Shown: piece after piece, positions 10,678 to 20,989 of the stretch
How the letters are laid out: each line of letters starts with the position of its first letter
How positions within the stretch are numbered: the first letter of the stretch is position 1
NCBI RefSeq assembly: GCF_019393635.1
Contig: NC_057863.1
Coordinates: 639,430,306 to 639,494,305 of the forward strand
DNA from: Dromiciops gliroides
Lineage: Eukaryota > Chordata > Mammalia > Microbiotheria > Microbiotheriidae
Reading direction: 5' to 3'
Length of the DNA stretch: 64,000 nt
The notes under the pieces: generated by a model
The model's database searches: none
The model's input: the letters and a program-made list of their open reading frames with translations, nothing else
Told to the model about the DNA's origin: nothing
Position numbers and translations under genes: made by a program

Positions 10678-11466
10678 GCTAAGGCCAGCCCTAAAGCCAA
10701 GAGAACCAGGAGCATGGGCGTCCGGGGAGACCCGACCTCTAGGGGAGTCACCCACCGGCCAGGCCTAGCCTTTCTCCCAAGCGGCCGACCCTGCGGCCTT
10801 TTCAGAGAGCTGGGAGGGAAGAGACATTCGGTCCCCTCTCTCACAGCTGAAAAATCCACACAAACCTCTCTCCCTCCACAGGCCTCTAGGGCTCTGCCTG
10901 GGGCTGCTTGGAGTTTCCCCTTTCAATACCCTTGGAGCCTGGCTTCAAGGAAGAAAGTCATTAAATATTTAAAACCAAGAACCTTCCTGCCCTGCTCCCT
11001 AATTAGGAGCCTCTCCAAACAAGCAGGATTTTTGCCTCAGTGGCAAAAAAGAAGTCTGATGTGCCTGGTAATTATCCTGAATCTTTCTCAGCATCTCCTG
11101 TATTTCTTGGGGCTAAATGAGCTCTTGGAGGTAGCTGAGCAGACCAGGCAACCAGCCATAGGAAGCCCAGCTTCCTCCCATCCCCTGTGCTAGTGCTGGC
11201 CCTGGTCTGAGAGGCCCATGGCTCCCTCGGCCTTCTGCTCGGCCTAGGGACAGGGGCAAGGGCTCGGCTCAGGGGGCACAGCTAATCCATCCTCTCTCTT
11301 CCTAGTCCACCCTCCTCCTGACTCAGCCTGACCCACTCTGTGCAGGGATCAGTTTGAAGCATCACAGGCCCTGCACGTCCACAGTCCAATTGGGTTCAGA
11401 TTTTGCCCGACTTCTCTCAGTCATAGAAACATGGTATTACAAGGAATAAAATTAAAAGTATGTATT

Positions 11467-11637
11467 GGGGGGCGGCTAGGTGGCGCAGTGGATAAAGCAC
11501 CAGCCCTGGATTCAGGAGTACCTGAGTTCAAATCCGGCCTCAGACACTTGACACGTACTAGCTGTGTGACCCTGGGCAAGTCACTTAACCCCCATTGCCC
11601 CTCAAAAACAAAAAAACAAAAAAACAAAAACAAAAAC
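11467..11637 (+). mobile_element. A-tailed SINE, first of two at one target site
   Basis: CATTGCCC-type 3' end with a long CAAAAA tail. It is bounded by AAAAGTATGTATT at 11454-11466 and 11638-11650. Confidence 0.95.
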
Positions 11638-11650
11638 AAAAGTATGTATT

Positions 11651-11795
11651 GGGGCAGCTAGGTGGTGCAGTGGATAGAGCACCGGCTCTGAAGTCAGGAG
11701 GACCTGAGTTCAAATTCGGCCTCAGACACATAACACTTACTAGCTGTGTGACCCTGGGCAAGTCACTTAACCCCAATTGCCTCACTCTTAAAAAA
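11651..11795 (+). mobile_element. A-tailed SINE, second of two at one target site
   Basis: AATTGCCTCAC subtype. Bounded by AAAAGTATGTATT at 11638-11650 and again at 11796-11808, so the target is present three times around two SINEs of different subtype. Confidence 0.95.
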
Positions 11796-11859
11796 AAAAG
11801 TATGTATTAAGTGTTTGGGTTTGGGTTACTACTATGTGTTGATAACATTAGGATGATGA

Positions 11860-12105
11860 AGATAACTACCATTTAGAGAGCACTGTAGGCTATGCACTTT
11901 ATCACGATTATCTTATTTGATCCTCACAAAGACCCTGGAAGGGAGGTGCTAAACTCCCCTTATTTATCCCCATTTTATAGTTAAGGAAGCTGAGGCAGAG
12001 GTCAAATGGCTTGCTAGTGAGTACCTGAGGCTGGGTTTGAATTCAGGTCTCCCTGAAGCCAGGCCCATCACTTTACCCACTGCTCTACCCAGCAGCCTCT
12101 AGCAT
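11860..12105 (-). mobile_element. MIR/CORE-SINE, long copy
   Basis: Reverse orientation: L2-like end (gcactttatcacgattatct), CORE (attttatagttaaggaagct), then the tRNA-like head ending near ctctacccagcagcc. Confidence 0.8.
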
Positions 12106-12109
12106 ATGA

Positions 12110-13050
12110 ATGGTAGCTGTTCTTATTATGACAAACAAACTCCCCATCCCCAAGTCCTGCAGCTTCTGGGTGGGGCCCTCCCTGCCAAGCCTGGTGCCTC
12201 AGGCTTTCCCCACGCCCAGGATGGGCACTGACAGCTCAGCTCTGCGGTCACCCACCTGCCTCTGGTCCCTGCGAGGGCCTTTTCCAACACTATGATGCCA
12301 AGTGGCTCTTCTCTACCAACACATAGCCCCAAGTGAGGCGAGGCAGCAGGGCCTTGCTCTGGTAAGCTGGCACCACACTCCAAACAGCTGAATCAGGACG
12401 GATGGGGCTCGGTGACCCAGCCATGCTCTACGCCTCTGGGCACCCCAGCCTGGGCCTGCTCAGCCATTTCTGTAGCTCTCCCCAGATGACTGGGCTAGGC
12501 GGAGCCAGAACCCCCTGGTGTTAGTGGGGGCAGGGACCTCAGTCAGGGGCCACCTAGCCCAGCCCCCATCTGAGAGAGAATCCTCAACCCAACACCCTGG
12601 ACACAGAGCCACCCAGATTCTACCGGGAGACATCGGGGGGAAGGTCACGACTGTGCCATCCCACGGTCGGGAAGTCCGTAGTCCATCCAGCTTACACTTG
12701 GCGCCTTCCCCCCTCTGCTCCTGAGTCGGCTCTCTGGGGAGAAGCCGGAAGAGGCCAGGCCCTCATGAGATGCTGACACGGCTCTCTTGGGCCTTCTCTA
12801 TCTCAGTCCAAACTCGCCCAGTCGCACGCATTTCCCTGCCCTGGTTGGGGAGAGCTCGCTCTACCTCCCTGGCTCAAGCCACGGCACCATATTTCACCCA
12901 GGTTTACCTGACAAGCTCTCCTGTGATAACTCTGCCCTTCAGTGGGCGCTACTGCTACGTGCAGAAATGGTAGCTCAGCTGAGTGCCCGATGGCTCCACC
13001 TGCCAACCTGGGAACTGCCCAGATGGCCCCCAGCCCCCCAGCCCGAGGTG
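12110..13050. other. Unique intronic sequence
   Basis: GC-rich; no gene, repeat or RNA gene recognised. Confidence 0.4.
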
Positions 13051-13059
13051 CCGTCTCCC

Positions 13060-13143
13060 CTCTTGGAAGGCAGGCACCCAGAGATGAGGGACAGATCCTT
13101 GGCACTATGTACAGTGCTGGGCACAACAGGAGCTCAAATACCT
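13060..13143 (+). mobile_element. L2 3' end fragment
   Basis: Resembles the L2 tail: gaaggcaggcaccc, then tatgtacagtgctgggcac and aggagctcaaata. Old and diverged. Confidence 0.5.
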
Positions 13144-13195
13144 TTTGGTTCATTTGTTCATCTGCCATCTTGGTGGCCCTCTTTCACTTATTCTT

Positions 13196-13261
13196 TTTTT
13201 TGGGATGGGGGGCAACAGGGGTTAAGTGACTTGCCCAGAGTCACATAGCTAGTAAGTGTCA
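13196..13261 (-). mobile_element. 5'-truncated SINE with 16-bp target duplication
   Basis: Only the 3' 60 or so bases of the SINE are present. They are flanked by the perfect repeat TCTTTCACTTATTCTT at 13180-13195 and 13262-13277, so the truncation happened at insertion. Confidence 0.93.
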
Positions 13262-13279
13262 TCTTTCACTTATTCTTAT

Positions 13280-14285
13280 GGTGGCCTTCCTAGGTCAGGC
13301 TAGAGTAGAATGATCTCCTCCTTCCTCCTGGAAGCTCTGTCTTCAATGGGCCAGAAAGTCACTAGCTTTGGGGCTGCCAACTCTGGCTGCTAACATCTGG
13401 GTCTGCAGGACACCAGCACCCCTAGGTCTTTCTCAGGACCCGTGGGCTCTCGTCCCGGGTCCCCACTAAGTGGTTGTGGGACGCTGGGCTTCCCACCTCT
13501 TCTCCTTCTCACGTGTAAGGAAGCCTCTTCTAGTTCCAGTGTGCTACGATCCTGGAGGGGGCTGTTCTCTGGGCTTGCCCAGGCCACAAAGGTGAGGCTG
13601 CTCCCAGGCTGGCCACCCAGGAAAGGCAGGGGCCTTTCCGCAGCCCATGCTCAGGTAAGACCACCAGGCAAAGTTCACAACTTGAACTCAGGGCCCTGAG
13701 AAAGAAGGGGCCCAAAGCTAAGGAAACCACAGAGCCAATCCACAACACACAGATGTAGACAGTGGCAGAAAAGATTGTGGCGTGGGAGCTCGTGGGAATA
13801 GAGGCGTGTGAGGAATGTGGCGAGTCACCAGGGTGGAACACAGAAAGAGAGAGGGTCCACAAATAGGGGGGCTAACTGAACCTGTGACGGGCCTGGCCTG
13901 GGATCCCCATGCTGAGTCTCCTGCCCAACATGCCTGGGAGAGGTGCCCCATCATGGCCTCTGCAGACGGCGTGTGCACCCAACACCGACCTCCCAAAGCC
14001 TTGCCAAGGGCCCCTCTCCTCAGTGCCCACAAACCCGTTTGTCTTTAAGGTCAAGATGGGAGTCAGCGCTTTGCCACAGAATTACCAGAACTAGAAAGGA
14101 CCTCAGAGGGCATTTAGCGCAAACCACGCACCACAGCAGCGGAGCCCGAGTGATCAGGGAGGAAGGCTCCTTCCATGCTGGGACAGCTCGAACCCTTGGC
14201 AAGTTTTTGCTGACAGCCCCAGTCTGTCTCTGCACCCCCCTCTGGGGCCAAGCAGATGATGGCACATGCCTATCCTATGTTCCTT
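13280..14285. other. Unique intronic sequence
   Basis: No gene or repeat recognised. Confidence 0.4.
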
Positions 14286-14286
14286 T

Positions 14287-14429
14287 TGTTTTTTTTTTAG
14301 AGCAATGAGGGTTAAGTGACTTGCCCAGGGTCACACTGCTAGTGAGTGTCAAGTGTCTGAGGCCATATTTGAACTCAGGTCCTCCTGACTCCAGGGCCGG
14401 TGCTTTATCCACTGTGCCACCTAGTTGCC

Positions 14430-14431
<2 letters not shown>
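14287..14431 (-). mobile_element. A-tailed SINE beside a TG repeat
   Basis: Full-length reverse copy, CATTGCTC variant of the 3' end. Its 5' end abuts a (TG)n tract directly. Confidence 0.9.
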
Positions 14432-14466
<35 letters not shown>

Positions 14467-14525
14467 CATATATACACACATAGATATACATATATACATA
14501 CATACATATATATATTTTTTTGGGG
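14431..14525. repeat. (TG)n/(TA)n microsatellite and G-run
   Basis: About 16 TG units, then mixed TATACA units, ending in a T-run and a run of nine or so G. Confidence 0.92.
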
Positions 14526-14745
14526 GGGGGGAGGCTCATGCCTCTCCTACATCACAGCCTTTCAAACACCTGAAGAAAACATTTACGTTACATCTCCCAA
14601 GTCTCCTTCCATTTCTTCAACAGACCCTTAGGTGTCCAGAACTCAAGGCCCTTCATCACCCTGGTTACCTACTTGTTTGTGTTTCCTTCTAAACTCCCTT
14701 CTGTTCTTTTCTGTACATTTTCTTTTATTTAAAACTGAGTTTCAA

Positions 14746-14909
14746 GGGGGTAGCTAGGTGGCACAACGGATAAAGCACGACCCTGGATTCAGGAGGACCC
14801 GAGTTCAAATCTGGCCTCAGACACTTGACACTTATTAGCTGTGTGACCCTGGGCAAGTCACTTAACCCCCATTGCCCTGCAAAAAAAAAAAAAACAACAA
14901 CAAAAAAAA
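14746..14909 (+). mobile_element. A-tailed SINE inside an L1 3' end
   Basis: Exact 9-bp duplication GAGTTTCAA at 14737-14745 and 14910-14918. CATTGCCC subtype. Tail of A with CAACAA. Confidence 0.92.
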
Positions 14910-14918
14910 GAGTTTCAA

Positions 14919-15287
14919 ATTTTATTCCCCCCTCCCCTCTGCCCTTTGAGGCAATAAGCAATCAGAGATAGGTCATACATGTACAATTAGGTAAAACATT
15001 TCCAGATTAGTCATTTTGTATAAGACTCAAATTTTTTAAAAAATGAAACAATAAAAGTGAAAAACAGCACACTTTGGTCCATGTTCAATCCATATCAGTT
15101 CTTTGGAGGTGGAGAGTAGGCTTCATCATTAGTCCTTTGGGATGGTCTTGCATCATTGTATTGCTGAGAGACATTCACAGTTCTTTATCAGTGTTGCTGG
15201 CACTGTGAACACTGTTTTCCTGGTTCTGCTCACTTCATTATGCATCAGTTCATGTAAGTCTTCCCAGGTTTCTCTGAAATCATCCAC
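14919..15287 (-). mobile_element. L1 3' end
   Basis: Reverse L1: caattaggtaaaac region of the UTR, then the end of ORF2 (agttctttggaggtggagag, gttttcctggttctgctcac). It continues to the SINE at 15302. Confidence 0.85.
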
Positions 15288-15301
15288 GTGCATTTTCTTT
15301 T

Positions 15302-15446
15302 TTTCTTTTTAGTGAGGTAATTGGGGTTAAGTGACTTGCCCAGGGTCACACAGCTAGTAAGTGTTAAGTGTCTGAGGCTGGATTTGAACTCAGGTCCTCC
15401 TGACTCCAGGGCCAGTGCTCTGTCCACTGCGTCACCTAGCTGCCCC
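15302..15446 (-). mobile_element. A-tailed SINE, AATTGCCTCAC-type variant
   Basis: The 3' end reads agtgaggtaattgggg in reverse. Exact 14-bp duplication GTGCATTTTCTTTT at 15288-15301 and 15447-15460. It interrupts the L1 before it. Confidence 0.94.
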
Positions 15447-15623
15447 GTGCATTTTCTTTTAAAGGTTCAATGAGCCTCTTGTCCTCCCCACCCCAAGACG
15501 ATGGCTAGTTGCCCCTTTCTCCCCAAACCTCACCCTAGTTTAGAATTTTAAAAAAGAAAAGAAAAACTAAAGTCCTTCTAACAACTATGCCACATATTGG
15601 CCATGTCCAGAAATGTGCTTCCT

Positions 15624-15774
15624 GGGGGCAGTTAGATGGTGCAGTGGATAGAGCACCGGCCCTGGATTCAGGAGGACCTGAGTTCAGATCCGGCCTCAGA
15701 CACTTGACACTTACGAGCTGTGTGACCCTGGGCAAGTCACAACCCTCATTGCCCAGCAAAAAAAAAAAAGAAAA
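15624..15774 (+). mobile_element. A-tailed SINE
   Basis: Full-length, with a small internal loss near the end (gtcacaaccctcattgccc). A-tail of about 12. Confidence 0.9.
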
Positions 15775-15934
15775 CAGCAGCTAGTGGTACATGGACCTAC
15801 AATACACCTCTACAGTTACAGTCAAATCAGCCATCAAAAGACGGAAGGAATTGAAAAACCAGTAAAATCTTCTCCCCATCAAATATCTGTAGCCCATAGT
15901 CCAACAATAAATGGGTTAATTTATGGAATTAAAA

Positions 15935-16075
15935 GGCATCTAGATGGCGCAGTGGATAAAGCACCAGCCCTGGATTCAGGAGGACCTGAGTTCAAATCTG
16001 GTCTCAGAAACTTGACACTTACTAGCTGTGTGACCCCGGGCAAGTCACTTAACCCTCATTGTCCTGCCCCCCCCC
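15935..16075 (+). mobile_element. SINE with 17-bp target duplication and a C-run instead of an A-tail
   Basis: Exact duplication AATTTATGGAATTAAAA at 15918-15934 and 16076-16092. The element ends cattgtcctg followed by about ten C, with no poly-A inside the duplication. Confidence 0.93.
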
Positions 16076-16099
16076 AATTTATGGAATTAAAAAAAAAAA

Positions 16100-17215
16100 A
16101 GAAGAAGTGTCTCCCTCCCAGCCCAGCCCCATATAAACAGTCCTGGTTTCTGTTAATGGAAGCTTTCCCCCAATTCCTGCCAAAGAGAGTCCCAGTTAAA
16201 GCTGGTGAAACAGGGGTTTACAGGCCAATGTCTATCTCCTTCAGTGCAGCTAGTCTTCCCCACATGTCAAAGGGAGGGCCCAAGTCGCCTGGGCTCTAGC
16301 CCCTAGTGGGTATTTCAGCCCAGCTGGGAGCCAACAGCTGTCTTCCTCTTATGCACAGATAATGATGCTTCTATCACAATGAGGCTGCTGGGCACTCTCC
16401 CAGTGCCCGTTTAGATGGTGCGGTCATTCTCACAGCACCAGATGGTGGCCGAGTCACAGCCTGGGCCTGGAAAAAGGCTTTGGCAAATCAGGCCAGAAAG
16501 AGATCCAGAGAACCAGACCCTGCCGGTTTGCTTGCTTAGGCTGATGGAGACGATTTAGATTTCAGGTCTGAAAAGAAATGAGTCCCCTCCTCCCCTACCT
16601 TATCCCCCACAACACCCCCCCCAAAAAAAACTCCACAGATGCCAGCGCACTCTGGGGAAGCCCCTATGCCATCCTATCTGCCAAAACAAGCCAGGGTAAT
16701 GAGTGGGGAAATTTGTGGGAGGCAGAGTCAGTCACAGGGGCCGAGGACAAAGGCAGCCGCACTCAGGGCCTGCCTGAGTAGGCAAGACTGGAGGCAGGAA
16801 GGCAGAGTTCTGAGCAGAGAGAAGAAAGGCAGAACAACAAATGTGGGGCGGGCGGGGCAGAGCAGCCAGGCCAGACTCAGACAAAAAGGGTGTGGCAGGA
16901 CAGACCATTCATAGGAACAACAGCTGGAAGTGGCAAAAGGGCAGCAGGCTCCAGGCCAGAGGGGTGGTCTGGGGCACCAGGAATTTGACCTCGCTGCCAA
17001 GCCAAGGCATAGGGCTTTGGTTGGGGGGTGGCCTCCTCTCTCCTCGTGGCCAGGAGGGCACAGACTCGGGAGGTAGGCAAGGGCAGGGCTTGGGGGTTGG
17101 GGGGGGGGTGGAGCAGAAGATCTTCTGGATGGCCAGAGAACCCTGCCCCCCAGGCCCCAAGGAGGGTACAGAACCCTGCCAACCACCTGGCTGGAATGAG
17201 TATAGACGCTACCTG
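16100..17215. other. Unique intronic sequence
   Basis: GC-rich; long minus-strand frames here show no known domain or splice-framed exon. No repeat recognised. Confidence 0.4.
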
Positions 17216-17217
17216 AG

Positions 17218-17325
17218 CACAGGGCCTGTTCACTTCTGCTTTGAGAGTCCCAGTGCCTAGCACGATGCCTGGCATGCAGTAGGTGCCTGATGAATGCTTG
17301 TTGGTTGGCTGACTGGTAACCTTCC
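17218..17325 (+). mobile_element. L2 3' end
   Basis: Ends cctagcacgatgcctggcat, then gcagtaggtgcctgatgaat, the standard L2 tail. Confidence 0.75.
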
Positions 17326-17509
17326 TAGGGCAGGGCATTGAGGACGATCCAGAGTCAGCTCCCCCCCCCCCCCCGGAAGCCAAGGCAGGGAAGAGGGCCC
17401 TGAACTGAATAAGAGCCTCATGGGTTCTCACTTGCTCCCTGGCTCTGGCCAAGTGGCTGTTCACAAGGCTGCAGGATCATGGCTGAAGGACGATACTTGG
17501 CATTTTTCT

Positions 17510-17702
17510 ACCTATAAATGTCGTGACACAACCCTGGGAGGTAAGGCTATTATTAAGCCCACTGTACAGAGAAGGAAACTGAGGCAGGCAGAGGTGAAGT
17601 GACTTGCCCAGGGTTACTCAGTGTTTAAGTGTCTGAGGCTGGCTTCGAACCCAGGTCTTCCAGACTCTAGGTCCATCCAGCTCTCTCTCCACTGTGCTAC
17701 CT
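17510..17702 (-). mobile_element. MIR/CORE-SINE
   Basis: Reverse: acagagaaggaaactgaggc, agtgacttgcccagggttac, then gaacccaggtcttcc and ctccactgtgctacc. Confidence 0.8.
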
Positions 17703-18129
17703 ACACAAGGCCATGATGTGGGAACAGAGAATCATGTAAGCAACAGTCAGAAACAGGCCCAGCAGGCCGCGAGCCCTCGAGGTCTTTGGGCATCAGCTAC
17801 CAGAATGGCTTCCCCTTCCCCGCCTTGTACAAAGCTTGGGGGCACAAAGCTGGGGAACACTCCCTGCCCTCACTGCTGCCCCCCTCGCCTGGCCCTCCTG
17901 GAAGAAGCTTGGTTCCTAAGGGGCATCTCGGAAGGAAGCCCATCTCACTGGGTTACGTTCAGCCACAGGCACAAGCACAGCCTCAGGGGAGGGGGTGCCT
18001 GGCCCCTCCACTGCAGCTTTTCAGCAAGCACCCATCAACAGGCACGTGTCCTCCTCTGCAGGGACAGAAAAGCATCATGTACCACACTATCACCACACCG
18101 AGCCTCCTCTCTCTGTAAAGACCATATGA

Positions 18130-18467
18130 CATATATATGTATATATAAAACCTACATCGGATTGCCTGCTGTCTAGGGGAGGGGGGGAGGGAGAAAAATT
18201 GGAAATTGGAAATCTTATATAAACAAATGCTGAAAACTATCTCTACATGTAACTGGAAATAATAAAATACTTTTATTTTTAAAAAATAAAGACCAGGGGC
18301 AGCTAGGTGGCGCAGTGGATAAAGCACCAGCCCTGGATTCAGAAGGACCTGAGTTCAAATTCGGCCTCAGACATTTGACACTTACTAGCTGTGTGACCCT
18401 GGGCAAGTCACTTAACCCCAACTGCGTCGCTAAAAAATAATAATAATAATAATAAATTTAAAAAAAT
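18130..18467 (+). mobile_element. 5'-truncated L1 3' end hosting a SINE in its tail
   Basis: UTR with gattgcctgctgtctagggg, gctgaaaactatctctacat and ataataaaatac. The L1 target duplication AAAGACCATATGA is at 18117-18129 and 18468-18480. A SINE sits at the tail junction. Confidence 0.9.
18296..18460 (+). mobile_element. A-tailed SINE inserted at an L1 tail/target junction
   Basis: Target duplication AAAAAATAAAGACCA at 18281-18295 and 18461-18475, overlapping the L1's own duplication. The 3' end (ccccaactgcgtcgc) is an AATTGCCTCAC-type variant, with a TAA-repeat tail. Confidence 0.92.
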
Positions 18468-18626
18468 AAAGACCATATGAACTTTATTGCAGGAGTTCTA
18501 ACACTATTTGGCATGTCTGCATCACCTCCTAACTCATCTTGAACTCTCAACTGCATATGCACGTGGGGAGGGGTCCCCATCACCAGCCATTTGCTCCATC
18601 TCCCTCAGATAAGAACCCTCTCTTTT

Positions 18627-19069
18627 TTAAAAATTTATTTATTTTTTTTAATTATAAAAGTATTTTAATATTTTCCAGTTAAATGTAGAGATAGTTTTGG
18701 GGTTTTTTTAAGTGAGGCAATTGAGGTTAAGTGACTTGCCCAGGGTCACACAGCTAGTAAATGTTAAGTGTCTTAGGCCGGATTTGAACTCAGGTACTCC
18801 TGACTCCAGGGCTGGTGCTCTATCCACTGCACCATCTAGCTGGCCCTAGAGATAGTTTTCAACATTTGTTTTTATAAGATTTCTAGTTTCAAATTTTTTT
18901 CCCTCCCTCCCCTCCCCCGCCAAGATAACAAGTAATGTGATATAGGTTATATATACACAATCCCATTAAACCCATTTCTGCACTAGTCATGTTATAAGAG
19001 AACAATCAGAGCAAAAAGGAAAAACCTCAAAAAAGAAAAACAACAACAAAAACAAAAGAAATCGTGTGG
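18627..19069 (-). mobile_element. L1 3' end with nested SINE
   Basis: Exact 14-bp duplication GAACCCTCTCTTTT at 18613-18626 and 19070-19083. Reverse UTR with tagagatagttttcaacatt and ataggttatatatacacaat. Confidence 0.92.
18699..18846 (-). mobile_element. A-tailed SINE, AATTGCCTCAC subtype, nested in L1
   Basis: Exact 13-bp duplication TAGAGATAGTTTT at 18686-18698 and 18847-18859. Confidence 0.94.
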
Positions 19070-19083
19070 GAACCCTCTCTTTT

Positions 19084-19404
19084 ACCAAAAGAATATAGGC
19101 AAGCGCAGCAGACCCAGGCACTGGCCACACCTGGAAACCCTAGCCTTTCTACACCTCCCATACTCACTTCCACTCATTTATGGCCTCTGGACTGGTCAGC
19201 TTCCAGAGGTGGCAGACAGTCACATTCTAGCAGAAGCATGCCAGTCTCTCAGAGCTGGAGGGGACCCCACAGCCCACGAGGAAATTGAGGCTGCCTGGGA
19301 CCATCTAAGTGATTTGTGTTTGAGCTGGTACCAGGCCCCAGATCTCCTAGCTTGGTACCCCTTCCTTCTGCCACGCTGCCGCAGAGGATCGAAGTAGAGC
19401 GTCC
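19084..19404. other. Unique intronic sequence
   Basis: No gene or repeat recognised. Confidence 0.4.
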
Positions 19405-20060
19405 CCTCGTCAACAAGCTTTTACTGAGTGCCTCTGTGGAGGGGAGGCAGAGCTGGTGGCCTAAAAGGAAAAGGGCACATCCATGACTAATCCAGATTAC
19501 AAGCCGATCTGGAAGAGCAGGGCACGATACCCATGAACCCAGTCCAAAGGCCCGAAGCCAGGCATGAGTCAGGAAAGTCCTCATGGACAAGGGGAGGCTC
19601 AAGCTGAGCTCTGAAGGCCCAGCAAGAAGGAGATAAGCAGAGAGGAAGGAGAAAGGAAGGCATTTCAGGCACAAAAGATAACATAAGCAAACCCACAGAA
19701 GAAGAAATGACATGAGCGGGGTGGGCTGAGGGAGACCAAGGCCAAGGACAGGAGAGAAGGTCAGAGAGATAAGCTGGGACAGCCTGACATTCCAGGCGAC
19801 AAATCTGGATTTCATCTAAGGAGCAACAGGAATCCATAAATCCTCGAGGGAGAAAGTGATCAGATCAGAGACTAATCCTGGGGCTTGGGCAGATGCACAG
19901 GAAGGCAAGAGAGCAGATAAGCGGCTGCCTCTGGTAACACAGGCACAGGGTTAGGCCAGGGGCTGGGGGACTGGGAACGCAGACCCAGACCTAAGACACT
20001 CCAAAGGAAGAGCGGGCAGAATCTGGTGACTGCTCACTGGTCCATGCAGGATAAGCAGAC
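19405..20060 (-). mobile_element. L2-clade LINE 3' half, old
   Basis: Reads in reverse from the L2 tail (aacaagcttttactgagtgc) through caagctgagctctgaaggc, gcatttcaggcac and aagtgatcagatcag. These are landmarks shared with the other L2 copies here. Diverged. Confidence 0.7.
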
Positions 20061-20424
20061 CAGCAGGAACCTCACGGTCATGGGGATGGCCTCATGCAGG
20101 TCTACCATCTACCCTTCCTGCTTGAGGCCGGGGCCCACGTTGTTTTTCATCTTTGGCTCCCCAGGGCCCAGTCTGGTGCCCAGCATGGAGCCCAGGAGCG
20201 GGTGAACCACGAGGCCCAGGGTCTCCTCTTCTTCCAACGGCCCCTGGCTTAGGGAGGAGCATGGCCTTGAGCCACAGAGAAGAGGAAGAAAGCGAGGCGG
20301 AGCAATGGGATGAACCGAGAGCCAGCCTCTCAATCGAGAAGACCCTGGGTCAATGACACAAGCTGGCTGCACGGCCTCAGTGAGCCCCTCGATCTCTCAG
20401 TGCCCCAAGCCGCTGTCTATGACT
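20061..20424. other. Unique intronic sequence
   Basis: No gene or repeat recognised. Confidence 0.35.
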
Positions 20425-20440
20425 AGAATCGGAAGAGAAG

Positions 20441-20640
20441 AAAAACAACAACAACAAAAAAAAAAAACAAAAAAAAGGGGGCAGCTAGGTGGCGCAGTGG
20501 ATAGAGCACCAGCCCTGGATTCAGGAGGACCTGAGTTCAAATCTGGGCTCAGACACTTGACACTTACTAGCTGTGTGACCCTGGGCAAGTCACTTAACCC
20601 TCACTGCCCTACAAAAAAAACAAAAAACCAACAAACAAAA
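20441..20640 (+). mobile_element. A-tailed SINE with an extra A-rich run before its 5' end
   Basis: SINE body starts at 20477 and ends with a CAAAAA tail. The flanks AGAATCGGAAGAGAAG (20425-20440) and AGAATCTGAAGAGAAG (20641-20656) look like a 16-bp duplication with one difference. They also enclose about 36 bases of A/C-rich sequence upstream of the body. Confidence 0.87.
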
Positions 20641-20989
20641 AGAATCTGAAGAGAAGGCACTCAACTGCCCCGGCAATAGGCGCTCTACTCTGAGAGCCCC
20701 CAGGGGGCCAGTAAAACAAACACACAAACAGGGAAGGGGAAGGAGGAAGCCATGGACACACTCTAGTCTCAGGTCCGAGGTCCCCATACATGCTGTGCCC
20801 TAGGCCCTGCACTCGCCATATCCCCGTAGAGGAGATCGGGTCAAGGGGTTTAAGGTCCCTTTGGGAGGCTAAGGCTCTTACATAGGAAACATGATGAATA
20901 ACAGATGATATTGATGTTACCTAATTAAGTGCCATGCCGCGGGGCACAAACAGCAAATGCCAGCAGGCTCTCCAATGCCACACTCACCA

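Larger units (their letters stand above)
6050..11453. other. GC-rich, young-SINE-free intronic block
   Basis: About 5.4 kb with no young SINE, L1 or LTR that I can recognise, unlike every other part of the window. No splice-flanked coding exon with a known domain is seen. It contains CTCF-like motifs, a 21-bp tandem duplication (8019-8060), and an AT-rich island near 10940-11110. Confidence 0.55.

Noticed and set aside
16877-17464. Minus-strand 195-codon frame
   Set aside because: No recognised domain, includes a C-run and an L2 end in its span, and competes with plus-strand frames.
20353-20649. Many frames containing a peptide like DKAPALDSGGPEFKSGLRHL
   Set aside because: This peptide, and its opposite-strand LPRVTQLVSVKCLRPDLNSG, recur across the window because they are translations of the A-tailed SINE. 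They are not a protein family.
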